DNA of 64,000 bases from Isoetes taiwanensis (lineage: Eukaryota > Streptophyta > Lycopodiopsida > Isoetales > Isoetaceae): positions 11,496,669 through 11,560,668 of the forward strand of contig JAJEKV010000013.1 in the NCBI GenBank assembly GCA_021234155.1, written 5' to 3'. The notes below the pieces were generated by a model that saw only the letters and a program-made list of their open reading frames with translations, made no database searches and was not told the DNA's origin. Shown here piece by piece: positions 1 through 12,010 of this stretch (within the stretch, counting starts at the first letter, position 1; each line of letters begins with the position of its first letter). Position numbers and translations under genes: made by a program.

Positions 1-639
1 TTGTTGTACTTCGTTCAGTTACGTATTGCTCGCCATTGGCTTCGACCTCCTTGCCCTACCGGAGTGCTCTATTGGCTGCCGGTGAGCCTCACGTTAGTAC
101 CGGTACAATTATTATTAATAAAATTTTGGTTATATGGTGACCACCACTCCGGTAGGAAGAGGGTGAATCTTCCATTATGGCCGTGGAGACAATGCCTATA
201 TGCCTATATGCCTCTCGTACTACACCCTAGTTGCCAGTGGAGGATAGGTCCTTCAGGTATATGGGCGTGAAGGCACGATTCTTTTTTTTTTTTTTTTGAA
301 GGAATGAAAGGCATGATTCCTCCTATCCAAAGCATATATGGGGCTAGAGGTGCTTTTTTCCCTATCCCGTTGCGGCTTCGTAATGACCTCCTTTCTCAGT
401 GGAGTCTACTTAAAATTCAGGGGCAGTAGACTTTCTAATCTACCTTCCACTTTCGCCCAAGCGAGCTTGGCGGTCGTGCCTACATTGACATTACACCAGC
501 CCAAAGAGATCACCGTGGCCCCGGTCCCATCATCGGTACAACTTGCTTATACGACCCATACCTAGCATAGGTTGCATCGCGTGAATTAATCTTAACTACC
601 CAGAATTGAAATCTACACAAATGCGACATGCACAGTGGG
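1..639 (-). other. 3' noncoding tail of element A
   Basis: Matches the stretch between pol and 3' LTR of element C (about 60674-61270), including the block around CATTGACATTACACC and a potential stem formed by GGATAGG and its complement around 240-335. A T-run lies at 281-297. No gene seen. Confidence 0.75.
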
Positions 640-3600
640 ATTTCTTAGGAGATGACTTTCAGTCCATTTGCTCCGCGCCATTGCCAGTGCTTGCTTTTAC
701 TAGATCTTTCTTAAGTATCCCGCATTAAATGCTTCACCCGGTAAGTGTTTTTCCCTTAACCAAATATTGAAGGAACTTCAGAGCCCCTCCTTGTTTTCTT
801 GAAAGCTTTATCAAGAATCAGTGCGGAATTATTTCAGTGCTCCTCTGTCATTTCAACAGCGTTGGAGTGTCCAAAGACTACCGTGCGGATTTGGGTGTGC
901 TTCTTCAACAAACTCCCGCACGTGGAGGCCTTATGAATCTTTGGGTGTGTGGCAGAGTCTGGCTTGTAGGATTGATTACCTGACTATTAGAAGGTCCGGC
1001 CCACCTTGGAGCAAGCTTCTTTACTTGATTCCGATCCTGACCGCTGCTTCACCTTGATCTTGAGCCACGCATTGTAGCCAACCGAACTCACGGCGTTACG
1101 TGTATGCGGCGATGCTCTTTGTCGGCTCCTTGCTGCTAGCGAGATACCCTCGAACTCTTCCGCGGTACAACGCGTAATGCGATAGCGCCTGGCGCAAAAC
1201 TTCCACTTTTGACCGCGAGGGTTGTGCCAAGTGTCGGGGTTAGGCGATAGCCGTAATTAATCATAAGCGGCGACATTTGGGATGATTCACGCTTGGCGGG
1301 TGCTATTATGCAAACTCCACCAAGTGAATAAATTCTTCCCACATACCTTGCTTATTCGAGGCGGTAGTTTTAAATTGGCATGTCTTCCAAAATCCTGTTG
1401 AAGTCGCTCCGTTTGGCCATCCGTCGAGGATGATGCGCCCGTGCTCATGGATAACTTGGTCTGAATGTCGTCGTAAAAGAGGTCTTACCAAAAGCTCATG
1501 AATTCGGATCCACAATGGAGATGATCTCCACTTGGCATGCCATGAAGCCTAAAGACTCTTTGGTGAAGAGCTTTTCTTTGTATCATAGCGGTCAATGCGG
1601 CGTGGTCCTGCAAGGCACAAAGTGTGCCATCTTTGACAACGACCACTACCATTAAGGCATCCTTCCCTCTTCGTCGCCCAGAGCCACGTTATAAAATCCA
1701 TGCTGATCACTTCCCACTTGGCGTTTGGCGGCTAATGGCTCTAATGCTTACGGAATTAGGCAATTGCGCCAACCGTCTGTGACATAGCTGACATTCCTTG
1801 ATGTGACTACTTGCTTCTTCATTCCTGGCCAATAATAAATTTCTTTAGCGCACTTGAAATATGTTTCCTTGAATCGCGCTGGCCATTCATTGGGCTGTTG
1901 AAATATGCGCGTGTCATGGAGGATCGAATTTCCTTACACTGATGATTGAGATGCAGCACAACTTGTTCTTATGGTTATAACAGGTTGCCTTCCTTCTTAT
2001 AATGTTTAAAGGCTTCCGGCTCCTTATCTGTTCTAGCCTCCCTAGAAGCTTGCCCATACTTCGCCAGAAATCACATCCGTTGGCAAGGACTCCTCAATCT
2101 TCTTACCAAAATTATTTTGGAGGCGTCGAAATTACGTACAATGCACTCTAGTTGTCGGGGGATGCCTTGAAAGCGCATCGCTACCACGATGAGCTTCCAC
2201 GGCTTGTAAACTATATCAAAGTCGCACTCTTCAAGGAGCTCCATCCACCTTCTACGCCTTAGGTTGAGGTGTGGACTAGCGTGAATATCTTGGAGGCTCG
2301 GGTAGTGCGTATCCAGTGGAACTTCCTTCCCAAAAGATAGTGCCTCCAAATTCTTAATGCCCGACAACCCCGCAAGCAATTCGATCGTGGGTGGGGTAAG
2401 CGGCGTTTGCGTCATTCATCTTCACGGAATCTCTGTACACAGCTCTTCTTGCATGAAACCTTTACTTTTTGTAGCTATATTTTCGCATGCAATGCACAAG
2501 CTTGTCTTTCGAGGACCGGCGGGGTTAAAGGCTGACGGTTGTTAAAGCTTCCCTTCAACAATTCAAACCACAGCAGGCTTTCTTGTGCCAATGCTTTCGC
2601 CCAATCTTTCATCTCAGCCCTCGTCAAGTCCGTTAGCAGACCGCTATCTTAGCAAAGTTCTTCCGCGAACTTCTGTGAGTACCTGCTAGGCGAGAAAACT
2701 TCTGACTTCATGCACGTTCTTATTTGTAGGCCGAATGGCGGCTTCAATCTTGGCTGGATAAAGGTCGAGATTCGCTTCTGGCGAGATCACATGACCGAAT
2801 TATTCCACCTTCTGCGATTGCTTGAGAAGTGACGCCCGACAACTTGGCGTCTGGCGGGTGCCTCTTCAACTTCTCTGCTTCACTCTCCTTAAGTGTTATG
2901 CGTGCTCTTCAAGGAATCACGCTTATACACCAAAAATGTCGTAAAAGAATACAATCACAAAGGTGTCTAAAAAACTCCACGAAGATGTGGTTCATGAGCC
3001 TCCATGAGCGTCGCGAGCATTCGATAAGCGAAAGGCATTACGTGAACTCATAATGCCCATACGGCGTCTGGCTGATCTTGTGGATATCTTCTTCCCTTTA
3101 TCCTGATCTGATGATGCTGACCTTAAGTGTCGATTTTGGAAGACCTTTGCAGGTTGTTGATGATCCATCAAGTCATCTGATGCAGGGGCGCATACTTGTT
3201 GCTTAATGGTGTGCTTGTTCGAAACGCCTATAGTCTATGCACATCCTTAAAAGGCATAATCCTTCTAGCCTTCTTTACAAAGGCTAAAACTCCAAATGGC
3301 GAGACACTAGGTCCTAATGAAGCCTAGGTCGGAGGCAACTCTGCTAATTGCTTCTTCGACTCCGTCAACTCTGCGTCGTCATTACGTATGGGGCCTTGCT
3401 TGTGGCTTTGTTCGGTTAAGTGCTATCTCGCTCGGCTCCCTATAAGGAGGAAGCTATTTGATCTCATGTGAATCATGGAACTCAGAGTGATCAGCTTAGC
3501 TATTTAGCGGCAACTAGCGAACCTGTCTTCTTTGCTTTCTTGACTTTGGCTCATCAATCTCAAGCTTGAAGATGTATGCCACCTGCTGCGGCTCTTGATG

Positions 3601-4000
3601 CACTTGAGCGGCTTCGCTTAGAAGACATCACGGACAACTTCTTTACACGTGATCTGTGATCTTGCGTCGGTGTTGGGAAGGTCACCTTCCACTTTCCCTG
3701 TCGATAATGGCCTGCTGGTCCAGGAGTACTCCATTCCTATGATCAAGTGGTACTTGCCAATGCCATTACTTCTGCCCCATCACGGATATTAATCACGGCA
3801 AAGTCGTGTCGAGGATTGAATTCTCTTTTGCTGGCAGGTGATGCGCGCCCTAGCGCTCCACTTGCTAAGATAGCGGACACCGGCGCGACTTTAGTGGTTT
3901 TCAACTTCAACATTTGAACCGTGCAGGTGCAAAGTTATGGCTGCTTCACGAGTCTATCAAGACTATGAAGGACTTGGTCTTGGCCTTCCCTCTTTGTGGA
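640..4000 (-). pseudogene. pol of element A: protease, RT, RNase H, integrase, chromodomain remnant (broken)
   Basis: On the minus strand in order: aspartic protease remnant near 3930-3980 (LIDS followed by SSHNF, with a stop inside the active-site motif); RT at about 2640-3420 (RMCIDYRR, DIHK, YGHYEF); RNase H end at 2150-2270 (RRWMELLEECDFDIVYKP); integrase at about 900-1950, with EEFIHLVEFA at 1310-1340; chromodomain remnant near 660-790 (LILDKAFKKTRR, LQYLVK, KKDLVK). Frameshifts and stops occur throughout, so it cannot make a functional enzyme as read. Confidence 0.88.
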
Positions 4001-4179
4001 AATTACTTTATCTTGGCTCTCTAGCACTTTCTGTATCTATTCGCGGCAAAGATATGACGCACTCACCACAGATAATGTAGTGGCTGACCTTCCTCGCCCG
4101 ATGGAATTAGGTCGAACGAAGTGTCCCAATCTCCCAACTCGCTAGTCTTTTGCACTCATGGCGTAGGGGCAGTTAAGCT

Positions 4180-5380
4180 GTCCTATGGCGAAATTTTGGG
4201 AAGCTTACACAAACAAAGCTGCTTTTCTAGCCATCTGTCTCTTTTCCTTAGACGTCGCGTTACCAAAAGAGTCGCGAAGCTTTGGGTAGTTTGACCCCTC
4301 ACGCTTGTCCTTGAAGGACACGCAGCTTCTTCTCACATGCTTCCCACGAAGTTTGCCACCATATGGGGCTCTAGCTGGACTTTGGTGGCTGCCCTAGGGC
4401 AAACTTGGGGCGTAATGAAGCTTGAAGGCTTTAAGAGATTGAAAGCATGCTAGGATGTACCATCTAAAGTACTTTTTAGAGGAGTGCAAAACTACCGAGG
4501 AAAATTACCCGGCTTAGCGGGTCTTGAACTTCCATAAATGCTGCAATAAATAATAAGTTTGAGAGTTAATCCATTTATATTAGTCTCTAATAATAGTATT
4601 GTTATCCTCTAATACTATGAATTGACATGTTATTGACCTTCAATTCAAAATTTTCAATTGATGATTTTAATGGAAAAGAAAAAGCTTGAAATTACCGGTT
4701 TTAAAAGTACCCGGTGTAGGTACTTTTGAGGGTTCAAAGTGGTTTACCGTGCTTATGCTTTTACCCTTTGAAAACTTTACGAACTTACAAGCATCCACAG
4801 CAGCCATGTGCCTTTGCATAACCCTTCCACCAAATCGATGCGGCTCCTTTCAAGTTGGTTGTTGCCACTGCGCGCTGATAACATGCTTCATGCCATAAGC
4901 ATTGCGTACTCACTCATTTAAGTCCCGACCATGCCTACGCTAATCATTTTGTTCTCCCCGAGCTGTTCGATTCGGGCCTTCCATGCCCGGTCGCGAGATC
5001 TACCTTCTTCTGGTAGTCGAGAGGCCCTGGTGTCCCCGCTGTCGTCCTTCTTAAGTCCCTACGCCTTGCATCTGCGGTGTTCTCGCCTTCGCGTCGTTAG
5101 GTCCACGGAGCTGCTCGCCGTCTTCCTCGGTCGAGATGCGAATCGAGCTTGAGTTGGAAGATTAGAGGATCTCCTTATGTGTTCCTCTTCTTGTCCCTTC
5201 CTGCTCTCAGAGCTGGTGCTGCGGCAATTGGCGTTGCCCACGAACTTTGCTCACGCTTTAGCGGCCGGCAAGGCCTTTATCTGCTCAAGGTCACAGTCCT
5301 CATGCGGGATATTTCCTCTTAGGGCCATGGGTCCAGAATTCCTCAAAGCGAGGGTTCCTTGCGAGGTGGCCTGAAGCGGA
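4180..5380 (-). pseudogene. gag of element A (broken)
   Basis: Minus-strand frames show the same blocks as gag of element C: DLEQIKALPAA near 5270, an Arg/Lys-rich stretch near 5100-5200, then the Retrotrans_gag core (NQLERSRIDLVEGLCKGTW corresponds to NLKGAARIWWKGYAKAHG) near 4810-4880, and the remains of the nucleocapsid near 4190-4230. Multiple frameshifts, plus an insertion of about 330 bp at 4435-4768, interrupt it. The role would be the structural capsid/nucleocapsid protein of the virus-like particle. Confidence 0.72.
4435..4768. mobile_element. Small AT-rich insertion inside gag of A
   Basis: The gag reading resumes on the two sides of a roughly 330-bp AT-rich stretch that has no counterpart in element C. 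The bordering gag sequence (codons around FKKFAKAFK) appears to be represented on both sides, as after a target-site duplication. Near its two ends similar words occur in direct order (GTACTTTTTAGAGG and GTACTTTTGAGGG). The type of element is not identified. Confidence 0.45.
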
Positions 5381-5614
5381 CTCTACGTTCTTCCCATATG
5401 GTCACCAGTTGTCGTTCCCACGAGCTTATGCCTCTAGCTTTGCATACCTGGTAATTCCTTGGCTATATGGTTGGTTTTTACTTGTTCTCTTGCATTGTTT
5501 ACATGTTTGTTGGTATAGTTGTGGGGCAAAAATACATCAACAAAACATTTAGGAGTGCAACAGAAATTATATTCATATATTATATAATATTTTTAGTACA
5601 AGTCTCAGGGATCA

Positions 5615-7131
5615 AAGAGTCTAACTGGTCTGGAATGTCGTAGGTAAGGCGGAGTTGTCTTCAAGGAACTTCTTAACGGGCGTTCCTACCGGGAATGACC
5701 CAAGTTCACGATGGCAGCACTATTTGACGAGCACCGCGAGTCTCACCAAGCTCTTCCACCCTGCGGTCGGCTGTAGGGCGAATTGCATGTCTCCTTTTTG
5801 CCGTCGATGGGGTATGGCCCGGTCGAAGAGGTCAGTGCCATTGCCCTCTTGACTGGGGCGACGCCAGTCGGCGTTTGCGCTATTAGAGGCATGCACGCGG
5901 CGAGTGCAATCAGCATGAACACCCTTCACCTGCGGGGCTGAACTGCGGTGTATCACGCTACTCTCCCCACCATCTAGCGGCGGCGGGCGTACCTGGGGGT
6001 CCGTGGTTGTGTGTGGCGGATGATTCTCCACTTGTTTGGCCTCTGCTCTATGCCGCCCGTGATGATGGAAACCTCTATCTCGGTGAGCTTCGGGTAGAGT
6101 CTTCAATTGTGGAATTAGAGCTTCAATTAGATTCTGCTCCTCTTCTTTGGGGGTGGTGTCGAAGATGCGGCCATTAGGATGCTCGTGGTCTTCCACGGAT
6201 CCCCCATTTGTTCTTGGAGGCGAGGCTCCTCCTCCTTGGCAGCTCGTCCATCATTTGCCTGATCTTTGCTTTGTAGGCCTTCTGGATGAGGAAGTCGACT
6301 CCCCATGTGTAGAGTGTCGGCCCTCCCTCACTTGAGCGAAGAGTCGAGGGCTCCGGGCGATGAAGTGGAATCCAAATTCGGACTGCCCGTGGCCCGGTGG
6401 AAGCAGTTCATCAATCGAGCTCCCTCTCCCTGCATTCCGAGGAAGGTTACGGATGTTCTTTGAGGAGTAGATACTCCCTCGGTATTGATGATGATAGGGG
6501 GCTAGGCTTGTGATGCCTAGCCCAAGTGAGAACAACTCGATGATAGTGCGGCTCTGCTTTCGAGAAGTTGACCGGCTCTGATTACGCATTTGCCGTTCTT
6601 CCTCTGAGTCGAGCTCCGGTGTGTACTTATTGTCGTCAGAGCTCCTCTTCTTCTTCCTCTGCTCCTTCCGCTCTTCACGACATCAGAGAAGCATCGCTCC
6701 CTACCTTTAGCTGCTATGGGGTCCACCTCCATCCCGGAGGGATAGAGTTGCCCCATTGGGTTTTTTGTGATTGGGACAAGAAAAATAGCTAGAGGCGGTG
6801 TAGGAGAAATACTTGGTCTGTTTGTCATCGAGGGACCATGTAGTCACTGGCGATCTCTAGCCTTGTTAGTTAGGTACTTGGCGATGTTAGGAACATCACC
6901 CAAAAGCCGCTTGAAGGGATGGCGAGGGAGCGAAATATCCTATGCAAGGGGAACCTGAACAAGGGAGGGTCCTACCCTAGCTTGAAACTCTGCTAATACT
7001 TGCCTATATCTTTGGGGTTGCATTTAGCGTAGCTTGGATATCAATTTCTTTCCCAAAGACTTGGAAGATGTCGTTGACATCGCCTCGGCGGCATGGGCAT
7101 TGCACCATCGCCTGAAGTCAGCAGTGGCCAT
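5615..7131 (-). pseudogene. ORF2 of element A: conserved unknown protein (broken)
   Basis: The ATG at 7131-7129 opens MATADFRRW, matching MATADFKRW of the copy in element C. Further matches are RQVLAEFQAR, DVPNIAKYLTNKA, NPMG with MEVDPIAA at about 6700-6790, LGLGITSLAP at about 6490-6540 and VKKFLEDN at about 5650. Frameshifts separate these blocks. No known family is recognised; the protein is acidic in the middle and has no obvious membrane segment. It lies between the H3-like ORF1 and gag. A standard gypsy element has no gene here. Confidence 0.75.
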
Positions 7132-7246
7132 TGATTTAGCGAAGAAGAGAGTATCGAACGGATGCAGAAGCGCCTCAGGGAGCTGAAAGATCGCCTAAGT
7201 AGTGGAGAGCAAACTTGCAGGGTGCTAAATGAGAAATGGAGGACCT

Positions 7247-7253
7247 ATTTATA
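7247..7253 (-). promoter_or_regulatory. TATA box upstream of ORF2 in element A
   Basis: Reverse complement reads CTATAAATAGGTCC, 122 bp before the ORF2 ATG. The equivalent spacing in element C is 123 bp. Confidence 0.6.
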
Positions 7254-7434
7254 GAAAAGGGGAAAACCCTAATTTTTGGGTGACCTAGACTTTACTGAGA
7301 TTGGGTGATTACGTTTCTATTAAAGGGTGCAATTGAGAGTTTGAAGACTACTTCTAGGGTTTGAGCATGCTAAGATGGGCTAATGAACCTATTGCAACAA
7401 TTTGGAGATCATTTGGTGAAGAAAATGGGGCGAG

Positions 7435-7501
7435 GTCTCACACGTTGCACCCAGACCGATAATGAAAAGTTCATTTTATGTCCTGGCGCGACGTGTGAGA
7501 C
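7435..7501 (-). repeat. Hairpin A4 upstream of ORF2
   Basis: Exactly 67 nt, arms GTCTCACACGTTGCACC and GGCGCGACGTGTGAGAC, centre AATGAAAAGTTCATT. The arms pair along nearly their whole length, giving a stem of about 33 bp. Confidence 0.85.
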
Positions 7502-7630
7502 ATGGGTTCTAAATGGGATAACTTAATCAATTTGGATAATCTAAGGCTGTAATTCTACTAAATTAAGTAGTTAGGGCAGAATTAACCCCTTATTTGGTCG
7601 ATTTGGAGCAGTTTGGGCATTTTGGGCATG

Positions 7631-7691
7631 GTCTCACCGTTACCAGCCGGAAATGAGAATCTCATTTTTACATCCGGCGGGCGTGTGAGAC
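7631..7691 (-). repeat. Hairpin A3 between ORF1 and ORF2
   Basis: Inverted repeat GTCTCACCGT...GCGTGTGAGAC with centre AATGAGAATCTCATT. Lies just downstream of ORF1 on the minus strand. Confidence 0.78.
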
Positions 7692-7834
7692 ATCGTCTCA
7701 ATTTTGCTCAAAAGCTCCAATTTAACCAAAATAAAATCCAGAAATCGATATCTTAACTTAATTAAACAAGATTGGACTCATTATTTACACAAAAATTCCT
7801 TATATTAACAAAAATTTTCATTATTTACAAGAAG

Positions 7835-9066
7835 TTCAAGGCGTTCTCCCTTGATGTGTAATCGGCCAAAACATATCACGCCTCATGAGGGTGACCCTCT
7901 TCGCTGCGTACCTTGTCGCGGCCGTTAAATCTTCAAAATGATGCACTATTTTCGCTCTGCTGCCTCCTGTAGGCACAAAGCATCTCATCGGTCACCCGCA
8001 TGTCCGTGTTGTACTCTGCATGACTTCGGACCAAAGCGTTGAAAGCGGTGCGGGGATCAAGAGTCCGTAACTTTTCCGGAAGTGCGGATTCCCTTGAGAG
8101 CTCTCTGCTCCTTACGCTTGCTCTTGCTCCGCTTCTTTCCCCGGTGCTACGGGAGGCTTGGGCCGGTGGTGGCGGCCGAGGTCGACTCCTCGTCGGTGTC
8201 GCCTTCAATTAAAAATTACCGTATTACTCGCGGTAATAAGCATTGTATGCTTTTCCCCGCCATATAGGCGTTGTGCTCCTTAATCTTCTTACGGTAGACC
8301 TTGGACGGGTCTATCGCGTATGCCTCCCCGTTGTGGCGGCGGGGCTTTTAGCTCTATCCCACGTCGGGGAAAGGTGGGGGCACCGGCTTGCGGGCTGCTC
8401 TGCTTTCGGGTACCACTTTCGGGTACTTCCTTCTCCGCGGCGGGGGTTTTGAAGAACTTCGCCCGCGTCGTGTTGGGGGCGTAATCATCGTCAGTCGTCG
8501 GTCGGTCTACCGAGTCTGTTCACCTGATGGCTCATTGATGGCGGGGCCTGGCTTACCAACAGCCAGCGACTCTTCTCTTGCCGCCTTAATGGCTTTGACC
8601 TTCCTCTTCTTTTCGCCCGTAGTTGGTTGGGTCGTCTTCGACTCTTCGTCCTCCTCTCGGGCGGCTCCTTGGCTTCATACTTGTTGCCCGAAGGCGAGGT
8701 CTGCTTCTTCGCCGGGGGCTAAGCGGCCATTTGCTCCCTCTTTCTCTTCCCTCCTCCTGAGCCAGGCCCAAGCCTCGAGTTGCTCGCGTCGTCGGCGGTC
8801 GGCGGCCCTAATCGCTCCCGTTCCTCCACGATTTCCTCCTCTCCTCTTCGGCATCTCTTGAGAATTTGCTCCATAATGTCTGGCGCTCCTCCTCTATGAC
8901 CTCCGTTTGGTCGCTCGGTCCGATCCCTCCTCCTCACTGGAAGAAGATTAGCCTTCTTGGAAAAGGCGTTCTTGTAGTATCCTCCTGAATCAGGCGGGGT
9001 CAGCGCTATTTGAAGGGTTGGCGTCGGCGGGGCTTCTGGCCCGGTCTGCTTTGTGCGGGGAGAAGA
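7835..9066 (-). pseudogene. ORF1 of element A: histone H3-like protein (broken)
   Basis: Reading from 9058 down, the remains of an H3 tail are visible as RTKQT. The ATG and about 40 bases around it, compared with element C, are missing. A long acidic/basic linker follows. The histone core begins near 8090: FNALVRSHAEY aligns with H3 FQRLVREIAQDF, and DMRVTDEMLCAYR falls where H3 helix 2 begins. After a frameshift [12 protein letters not shown] at about 7870-7910 matches HAKRVTIMPKDI of helix 3. There are several stops and frameshifts, so no intact protein is encoded here. Homology is supported by co-linearity with ORF1 of B and C. Hairpins flank it on both sides and an inverted TATAAAT lies upstream at 9129-9135. 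Confidence 0.8.
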
Positions 9067-9128
9067 TTGCCTTGGCAAAGGAGAGCAGATTTCTAAAGAT
9101 GTAAGCGAAAATGAGGGGGTCGAGGTCT

Positions 9129-9135
9129 ATTTATA
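9129..9135 (-). promoter_or_regulatory. TATA box upstream of ORF1 in element A
   Basis: Reverse complement reads TATAAATAGACC. It sits between the hairpin at 9214-9284 and ORF1, like the TATA box in front of ORF1 of element C. Confidence 0.55.
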
Positions 9136-9213
9136 GGGAATTCGATTTTAGGTTAAATTCCAAACTACCTTTTTGGGTTACCTAAAACATCTAGAACACC
9201 TAAATTTAAGCAT

Positions 9214-9284
9214 GGTGTCTGCGTTGCGCCCTAGTAGAAAATGAAAAAGTCATTTCCACGTCCCGGGCGCCGACTTGTGAGACA
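9214..9284 (-). repeat. Hairpin A2 upstream of ORF1
   Basis: Imperfect inverted repeat of about 70 nt. One arm holds GTCTGCGTTGCGCC, the other GGGCGCCGACTTGTGAGAC, and the centre pairs AATGAAAA with TCATTT. Partly eroded. Confidence 0.7.
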
Positions 9285-9418
9285 TGGTGGGACCCACTAC
9301 TAAATTTTGTACTTTTTAAACATGTAACATGCCAATTCTCCGATTCTTAGCTTAAAATTAGAATTATCAAGTTATTTTCTTTGTGATTCATGACATTTCT
9401 TAATGTTTCAATTTGAAT

Positions 9419-9484
9419 GTCTCACATGTTAAGCCCGGCCGAAAATGAGAATTTCATTATCGTTTAAGGCGCGGCGTGTGAGAC
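9419..9484 (-). repeat. Hairpin A1 upstream of ORF1
   Basis: 66-nt inverted repeat, GTCTCACATG...CGTGTGAGAC, with an inner pairing AATGAGAATTTCATT. Same design as the other GTCTCACAC hairpins. Confidence 0.8.
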
Positions 9485-9667
9485 CACACGAAGGTTGGCT
9501 CACCAATTTTAGTCTTTTTATGTTTTCATTCATTTTAAGCATTTACTAGCTTAGCATGAACTACAAAAATGAGAAAAAATTTTCCCATTTTTCGAGGTTT
9601 AAGGATCCTATCAGTTAGTACTAATGGGAGCATGGTTAGTGCTTTGCTCTTGGTCACCAAGAACATT

Positions 9668-9678
9668 GCTCTGATACC
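9668..9678 (-). other. tRNA primer-binding site of element A
   Basis: On the minus strand GGTATCAGAGC follows the LTR directly. This is complementary to the 3' end of plant initiator-Met tRNA, the usual primer of Ty3/gypsy elements. The next bases (AATGTTCTTGG) are the same in A, and nearly so in B and C. Confidence 0.85.
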
Positions 9679-11313
9679 TACTGTATACGGTGCACTCACC
9701 GTATACAAACGAGGAGTTTATCCCCATACAGCTCCATCTCGATCTGAGGGGCCCTCCACATGACACGCAACCATGGCGGGTTCCGGTGGGAAGAGTGAAG
9801 GGGTCATTTTACCCCGTCTCCCTCGGGGCCTACCCTAGGCTGAGCGTAAACATACATGTCATTATATAGCATAAGCACATATCCACCTCGGAAGGGTGGT
9901 CCATCACATCTGCATAAACAAGGTGAGCACAATACATATGGGGAGTCCTACCCAAGGCTCGGACTCAAGGGGTTGGATCGACGGCTTGGGTCCGTGAGTT
10001 CATTGCGACGAAATTCATGGCAATGGATTGGGCATATGAACATGGCATAGGGTTGTCCACTCCATCCATCGCTTTGTGCACACTTTGCAGAGTAGGCTGA
10101 AAAGTGTCGGGACTCGATCAGCCCGCCCGGATGCATAGCCAAAGGGGGCTATTCACCGGTTTCATCTCCCGATTCGATGGGGCAGGAAGGGATCACTCCC
10201 TCCAGAGATCTACCACGACTCAAGGTGACTAGAGGGCCCCGCGCCAGATTCGTGAACCATCTGGAAAGTGAACCCCACTTCACGGTGTCGAGTCCATGCC
10301 TTACCAGCTCGCGGTGGTAAGCCATTAGACCTAGTCACAATGATCCCCAGGGGCCTTACACACTAGAGGGATCGTTCAAGAGTCGTAACAGGGAACCTCC
10401 TTCTTAGCGGTCCCGCCCCTTCACTCACAACCGGTGTGGTTCTTGTACTGAGGCCGAATCTATAGTGTGCTAGAGAGGCTAATCTAGGAGCATCTACTAC
10501 CAAGCTCGAGGTCTCTACCCCCCTTCCCAATACAAGGAGTTCATAGAGATACATCATCCATATATATCACAGAAGAACTAGAGAACTATATCTAATCTAT
10601 ATCATAGAGTTAGGTTCTTTAGTTAGGGTCTGGTATCTAGAGATCTAGAAGGCTGCTATGGGCAATTTAATAGGCTAAACCCTCTTGATTCTATGGTGAA
10701 ATAGGGTTTAGACTATTCAATTGGCCAAATACCTGATCCTTGAGTGGCTCCTCGACTGAAGTTCGACCATCCTCAACAAACTTCGAATCAAGGAAAACTA
10801 ATGGTGCAATTCTCTCAGGCAGAGTCTGGGAGGTGGTTTTGGCTGTTGAGGCAGCCAAAACAGAGCTCTAAAACCCTAGAAACGAAAAATGGGCAAGTTA
10901 GGGTTTCCCTCCTTAAATAGACAAGGGGTTGGCTAGGGTTTTCAATTATCCCCTTTAGGCATGTGGGATAATTGGGAATGGGCCCACTTGCCTTTAATGG
11001 CTAGGTGGCAAAATGTGCCCACATTGGAAATGTGTGCCCACATTAATGTGTACATTGGAAAATGTGCACATTAATTGCACACTTGGGTATGGCCCACTTG
11101 GCATCAAGTGTCCATATGGAAATGTGTGCCCACATTAATGTGTACATTGGGAAGATGTGCACATTAATAGTTGCACATATTCCTTGCAAGTTGCCCCTAG
11201 GGCTACCCAACTGGCTACACGCGTGCGCGTACACGTCGGTCCGGTGGCGTGTGCTGCGTGATGGCAAGATAAAGATAATCGCCGGGGACCGTATACTATC
11301 CTGGAACGTCACA
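9679..11313 (-). repeat. 5' LTR of chromovirus A
   Basis: On the minus strand the LTR begins TGTGACGTTCC at 11313 and continues through the sequence shared with the LTRs of element C. The 3' end, next to the primer-binding site, has lost the usual GGGACGTCACA terminus by a small deletion. Inside, at about 11010-11175, is a tandem duplication rich in CCCACATTAATGTG words. Confidence 0.9.
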
Positions 11314-11880
11314 ATGGCAAGGTCCTAGATATCACATACGTCGGCCGAAAGAAGTTGTGTTCTCATTGAGCTTTTATAAAATCACTGAGTACAAATTAAT
11401 ACCTCCACTAGGGGTAGAACAACCTGAAAATATTGATAAATATACTCTGAAACTATACAATCATCAAGAGCACAGTGGAAATGGAGAAAACAAGATAAAG
11501 TATGATCCATCCACTGTTTAAGCAAGGCAAAGGTGAGAAAAACTGGCGATAGCTTCTCATCGGAATAAAAAATTCTGCCCTTGTGAAAACCCTAAAGAGA
11601 AATGGTCACCAACGCTCTCGAAGAATGCCTGCAGCAATTGAACCAAAATGGAAACAACTCGAATACGTCATTCCAGACAAAAAGTTTAAGCACGCAAAGA
11701 TTGAAGCTCGACCCCTGGCATACATCAGCTGAGAAACGCCATGAAACAATCACAATGGCAAGGCATCCCTAAGGAGGAGCTCGACCCCATACTCTCTGAC
11801 AATGTTTGAAAAGGACGATGACCCATTAGAAGGTTAGGAGCTACTAGCAAGGGCACGCGCCAAAGTGCAATGATATAGAA
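11314..11880. other. No gene recognised
   Basis: Sequence between the LTR of element A and the tail of the LINE. Ordinary AT-rich plant-like DNA; no reading frame, repeat or motif could be supported. Confidence 0.5.
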
Positions 11881-11950
<70 letters not shown>

Positions 11951-11951
11951 T
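11881..11951. repeat. (AAT)n microsatellite, 3' tail of the LINE
   Basis: About 23 uninterrupted AAT units. On the minus strand this is (ATT)n directly downstream of the LINE ORF, as in non-LTR elements that end in a short tandem repeat instead of poly(A). Confidence 0.85.
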
Positions 11952-12010
11952 GAATTAATCACGCCCACTTTGGACCTTGAAGGTCATGGAGCGAAAGCAT
12001 ACAATTGTGT

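Larger units (their letters stand above)
1..11313 (-). mobile_element. Chromovirus A (Ty3/gypsy LTR retrotransposon), 3' end outside window
   Basis: Read on the minus strand the order is 5' LTR (9679-11313), primer-binding site, H3-like ORF1, ORF2, gag, protease, RT, RNase H, integrase, chromodomain remnant and 3' noncoding tail. The 3' LTR lies beyond base 1. The same order and clear sequence similarity are seen in element C on the plus strand, and the first 120 bases match the 3' tail of C near 61190-61270. All frames are broken by small indels, so no intact polyprotein remains. Assignment to the chromovirus branch rests on the RNase H motif around TDHQSL/LNLRQRRW/ADALSR in the sister copies and on a C-terminal chromodomain. 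Two ORFs between LTR and gag are not part of a standard gypsy element. Confidence 0.93.

Noticed and set aside
9668-9678. tRNA gene
   Set aside because: Only the primer-binding complement of a tRNA 3' end is present here and at 27647 and 51274; no cloverleaf or A/B boxes were seen.
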